Shown: positions 5,362 to 7,347 of the stretch, one piece after another
Numbering within the stretch: position 1 is the first letter of the stretch
How the letters are laid out: each line of letters starts with the position of its first letter
Assembly (NCBI GenBank): GCA_013140935.1
Contig: JABFSD010000604.1
Span: forward strand, 1-7,347
Length of the DNA: 7,347 bases
DNA from: Acidobacteriota bacterium
GTDB taxonomy: Bacteria > Acidobacteriota > Blastocatellia > RBC074
Reading direction: 5' to 3'
The notes under the pieces: model-generated
Databases searched by the model: none
What the model was told of the DNA's origin: nothing
What the model saw: only the letters and a program-made list of their open reading frames with translations
Program-made: the position numbers and the translations under genes

Positions 5362-6792
5362 TTATGGTTTGGGTACAGGCGGCGGCCCGTCCGCGATATA
5401 AGGCTTATACACGAAGCCTTTGGTTTTCTCTTTGAACTCGGCTTGGATTGTCGCACGCGCGGCGGCGTCTTCAAACAAGTCCACCATCGTAGCCGCGAGC
5501 GTTTTGGCGGCGTAAGTCATGCCTTTGTGACCGATGGACATGCCGCCGCTGGCAACGACAGGCCAGGCGTGCCAAGCGGCTTCGGGCGCGGTCGTCACCG
5601 ACAAATGCAACGTAGGCACAACCCAACTCACATCGCCTACGTCGGTCGAACCGCCGGGCGGATTGGGCAGCGGCGCTTTGAGCGGATGCGGCGTGCCGTC
5701 GAGTCCGGTTTCTTTGGCACCGACCGCGCGTTGCAATGCACGCGCGAAATCCTGTTCAGCCGCGGTGTATTGTAACGGCCCCAACCATTCGAGATTTTTT
5801 TGCAGCATCTTCGCGCCTGCCAAATTGACGAGGATTTCGTAACAACCCGTTTGCACGGTGAATTTGGTTTCGACGCCCGCGATTTTGCCTGCGCCTTCGG
5901 CGATTTCGCGCAGCCGTTGCATGACGGGTTCGACGCCTTCGCGTTTGGAATCGCGCGCCCAGCACCAGACTTTGGCGTATTCAGGCACGACGTTCGGCAC
6001 GTCGCCGCCTTTCATAATCGCGTAATGCATGCGCACCGTCGGCTTGACGTGTTCGCGCAAGAGATTGACGCCGTGGGTGAAGGCTTCCAATCCGTCAACG
6101 GCGCTGCGGCCATTCCACGGATCAGCCGCTGCGTGGGCGGTGCGGCCTTTGAACTCGACGATGAAATCCACGATGGCTTGCGTCGAGTCTACGTCGGCTT
6201 TGGTTTCTGAATCCGGGTGCCACGCGAGGCAGACATCAAGGTCTTTGAAAAATCCGTCGCGCGCCAGATAGGTCTTGGCATAAATGGATTCTTCGGCGGG
6301 CGTGCCATAAAAACGAATCGTACCTTTCAGCTTGCCGGCGGCGATGAGTTCTTTGATCGCGGTGGCTGCGCCGAGACTGGCCGTACCGAAAAGATTGTGT
6401 CCGCAACCATGGCCGGGAGCGCCTGCTTCCAAAGGTTCTTTAATGGGCGAAGCCTTTTGCGAAATGCCGGGCAGCGCGTCGAATTCGCCGAGGATGCCGA
6501 TGACGGGCGAGCCTTGCCCGTAACTCGCAATGAAAGCCGTCGGCATGCCATCAACGCCGCGTTCGACTTTGAAACCTTGCGCTTCCGCGTAATCGGCCAA
6601 AGCCTTCGCGGATTTGTGTTCGCGCAAAGCCGTCTCGGCGTAAGCCCAAATTTGATCGCTCAACTTGATGAGCTCGGCGTTGTGTTTGGCGATAGCAGCG
6701 ACGGCTTCGTCTTTCTTACTGGTTTGCGCCGTGGCTAGCAGCGGCATTACGAGCCAACTCAACAGCGACGCGACGATGATGCGGGTTTTCAT
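5362..6792 (-). CDS. Exported M20-family amidohydrolase/peptidase (AbgB-like)
   Basis: A 476-residue zinc or manganese hydrolase that probably cleaves amide bonds of N-acyl or aminobenzoyl amino acids or small peptides outside the cytoplasm. Residues 1-22 form a signal peptide: positive MKTR, a hydrophobic core, and ATA before Q23 as signal peptidase I site. The M20 metal-site features are GEFDALPG (102-109), GHGCGHN with C130 and H132, PAEES with E167/E168, AWHPD with H192, and a late GHKGMTYAAK with H422. The lid or dimerisation domain starts near VEFKGRTAHAAADPWNGRSA (212-231). The GHGCGHN and PAEE arrangement fits the p-aminobenzoyl-glutamate hydrolase/aminoacylase branch, but the substrate is unknown. 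The tail is proline-rich (GPPPVPKP). GGAG (6800-6803) lies 7 nt upstream of the start. It appears to be the first gene of the minus-strand cluster. Confidence 0.92.
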   Translation of the reverse strand: MKTRIIVASLLSWLVMPLLATAQTSKKDEAVAAIAKHNAELIKLSDQIWAYAETALREHKSAKALADYAEAQGFKVERGVDGMPTAFIASYGQGSPVIGILGEFDALPGISQKASPIKEPLEAGAPGHGCGHNLFGTASLGAATAIKELIAAGKLKGTIRFYGTPAEESIYAKTYLARDGFFKDLDVCLAWHPDSETKADVDSTQAIVDFIVEFKGRTAHAAADPWNGRSAVDGLEAFTHGVNLLREHVKPTVRMHYAIMKGGDVPNVVPEYAKVWCWARDSKREGVEPVMQRLREIAEGAGKIAGVETKFTVQTGCYEILVNLAGAKMLQKNLEWLGPLQYTAAEQDFARALQRAVGAKETGLDGTPHPLKAPLPNPPGGSTDVGDVSWVVPTLHLSVTTAPEAAWHAWPVVASGGMSIGHKGMTYAAKTLAATMVDLFEDAAARATIQAEFKEKTKGFVYKPYIADGPPPVPKP

Positions 6793-6844
6793 AAGGGATC
6801 TCCGTTAAAAACAATCTATTCGCAGGTGATGAGACAACGGATTC

Positions 6845-6850
6845 ATCATA
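6845..6850 (-). promoter_or_regulatory. Possible -10 element for the M20 gene cluster
   Basis: TATGAT on the minus strand (complement of 6845-6850) matches the -10 consensus at five of six bases and lies 52 nt upstream of the M20 start. No good -35 hexamer is found at 16-18 bp, so this is a weak call made mainly because a promoter is expected in this spacer. Confidence 0.25.
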
Positions 6851-6887
6851 GAAGACGAGGCGCTGAAAAATCGAATGCTCGCGCGGC

Positions 6888-6915
6888 TTGACCGTTCGCA
6901 AAGGCCGCATATAAT
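6888..6915 (+). promoter_or_regulatory. Sigma-70-type promoter for the ATP-grasp gene
   Basis: TTGACC (6888-6893, five of six to consensus) and TATAAT (6910-6915, perfect) are separated by 16 bp. Transcription would start near 6922, giving a leader of about 100 nt before ATG 7022. This is the clearest promoter in the window. The leader contains a short possible hairpin, AGCGG (6977-6981) with CCGCT (6995-6999), ending 7 nt before the AAAGGA ribosome site (7007-7012). Confidence 0.75.
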
Positions 6916-7021
6916 CCGCTCCGCCGCACGAACAGACTCCCCTGTTACGGCCTTCCACTGCACGCCCCGAACATCCAGCGGTTAGCATTATTCGCCGCTT
7001 TCACCCAAAGGAATCACCGCT

Positions 7022-7347
7022 ATGCCGTCCCCACTCCACATCGGGCTATTCGCGGAAGCGCGCTATCTGAGTCAAAACCAGCCGATGGGTTTGCACGATG
7101 CGCTCGTCGCGCGCGGCCATCACGTCACGCTCGTCAACCCGCAAGAAACTTTTTATACGATGGGCGACGATGCCTGGCTCGACGGCCTTGATCTAATCGT
7201 AGGCCGCGGACGCAGTTGGGGTTTGCTCACCTTGCTCGGCTGGGCCGACGAACGCGGCGTGAAAACGATCAACACGCGCGCCGCCATCGCTGCGGTACAC
7301 AACAAGTCGCGCATGTCTCGCGCCTTTGCCAACGCCGACATTCCGAT
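7022..7347 (+). CDS. RimK-like ATP-grasp ligase, N-terminal part, runs off the right edge
   Basis: The first 108 codons are visible and no stop is reached. The start has AAAGGA (7007-7012) 9 nt upstream. The N-terminus LHIGLFAEARYLSQNQ followed by LHDALVARGHHVTLVNP (24-40) has the alternating beta-alpha pattern of a pre-ATP-grasp domain. DLIVGRGRSWG (57-67) and then INTRAAIAAVHNKSRMSRAFANADIP (83-108) match the conserved start of the ATP-grasp domain, where an asparagine after a strand, an AI pair, a lysine and a terminal xxIP recur in RimK, LysX and glutathione-synthase-like enzymes. Such enzymes form amide bonds using ATP via an acyl-phosphate. The ATP-binding core and catalytic residues lie outside the window, so the substrate cannot be predicted. 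Confidence 0.75.
   Translation, partial: MPSPLHIGLFAEARYLSQNQPMGLHDALVARGHHVTLVNPQETFYTMGDDAWLDGLDLIVGRGRSWGLLTLLGWADERGVKTINTRAAIAAVHNKSRMSRAFANADIP

Larger units (their letters stand above)
1603..6792 (-). other. Putative six-gene operon ending in lipA-ferredoxin
   Basis: Six same-strand genes follow each other with gaps of 18, -4, 17, 10 and 7 nt and no internal terminator visible. The cluster is bounded by the divergent spacer at 6793-7021 and by the terminator at 1556-1604. Only the first and third genes have good Shine-Dalgarno sequences; the others lie close enough for coupled translation. An internal promoter cannot be excluded. The functional mix (exported hydrolase, putative protease and nuclease-fold pair, dehydrogenase, lipoate synthesis) does not form one obvious pathway. 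Confidence 0.65.

Noticed and set aside
6716..6988. 90-codon minus-strand open frame reaching into the M20 gene
   Set aside because: It overlaps the M20 signal peptide region in another frame and spans the divergent promoter spacer, with no motif or ribosome site.

Overview
This 7.3 kb window looks like bacterial chromosome of medium to high GC. The resemblances are closest to Acidobacteriota: the CxxCxxC ferredoxin type, the TerB-like protein and the unusual aldehyde dehydrogenase family all recall acidobacterial proteins. That placement rests on memory of family resemblance, not on a search, and is tentative. No rRNA, tRNA, CRISPR array, insertion sequence or phage gene is visible.

Layout. 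The left edge holds the N-terminal 218 codons of DNA topoisomerase I (topA) on the minus strand, running off the window. A 271 bp divergent spacer follows, carrying short direct and inverted repeats near topA. A plus-strand gene then encodes a 203-residue TerB-like cytosolic protein. A 22 bp, near-perfect, bidirectional-type terminator hairpin separates it from a convergent minus-strand cluster.

The cluster is read from about 6792 down to 1603 and contains six tightly spaced genes. In transcription order they are: an exported M20-family amidohydrolase or peptidase; a small HExxH putative zinc peptidase; a PD-(D/E)xK-like protein with a four-cysteine N-terminus; an atypical aldehyde dehydrogenase; lipoyl synthase (lipA); and a single-cluster-type ferredoxin. 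Gaps are 18, -4 (ATGA overlap), 17, 10 and 7 nt, so co-transcription is likely. To the right, a good sigma-70-type promoter (TTGACC-16-TATAAT) precedes a truncated plus-strand gene whose start resembles RimK-like ATP-grasp ligases.

How the genes may work together. LipA is a radical-SAM enzyme that needs low-potential electrons, so the ferredoxin 7 nt downstream is a plausible electron donor. The HExxH and PD-(D/E)xK-like genes form a translationally coupled pair whose base composition is visibly poorer in GC than the flanking genes. This suggests a two-gene module inserted into an otherwise metabolic operon. It is the best candidate here for an undescribed system: a putative protease paired with a nuclease-fold protein that has lost the canonical catalytic lysine. 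Its function is unknown.
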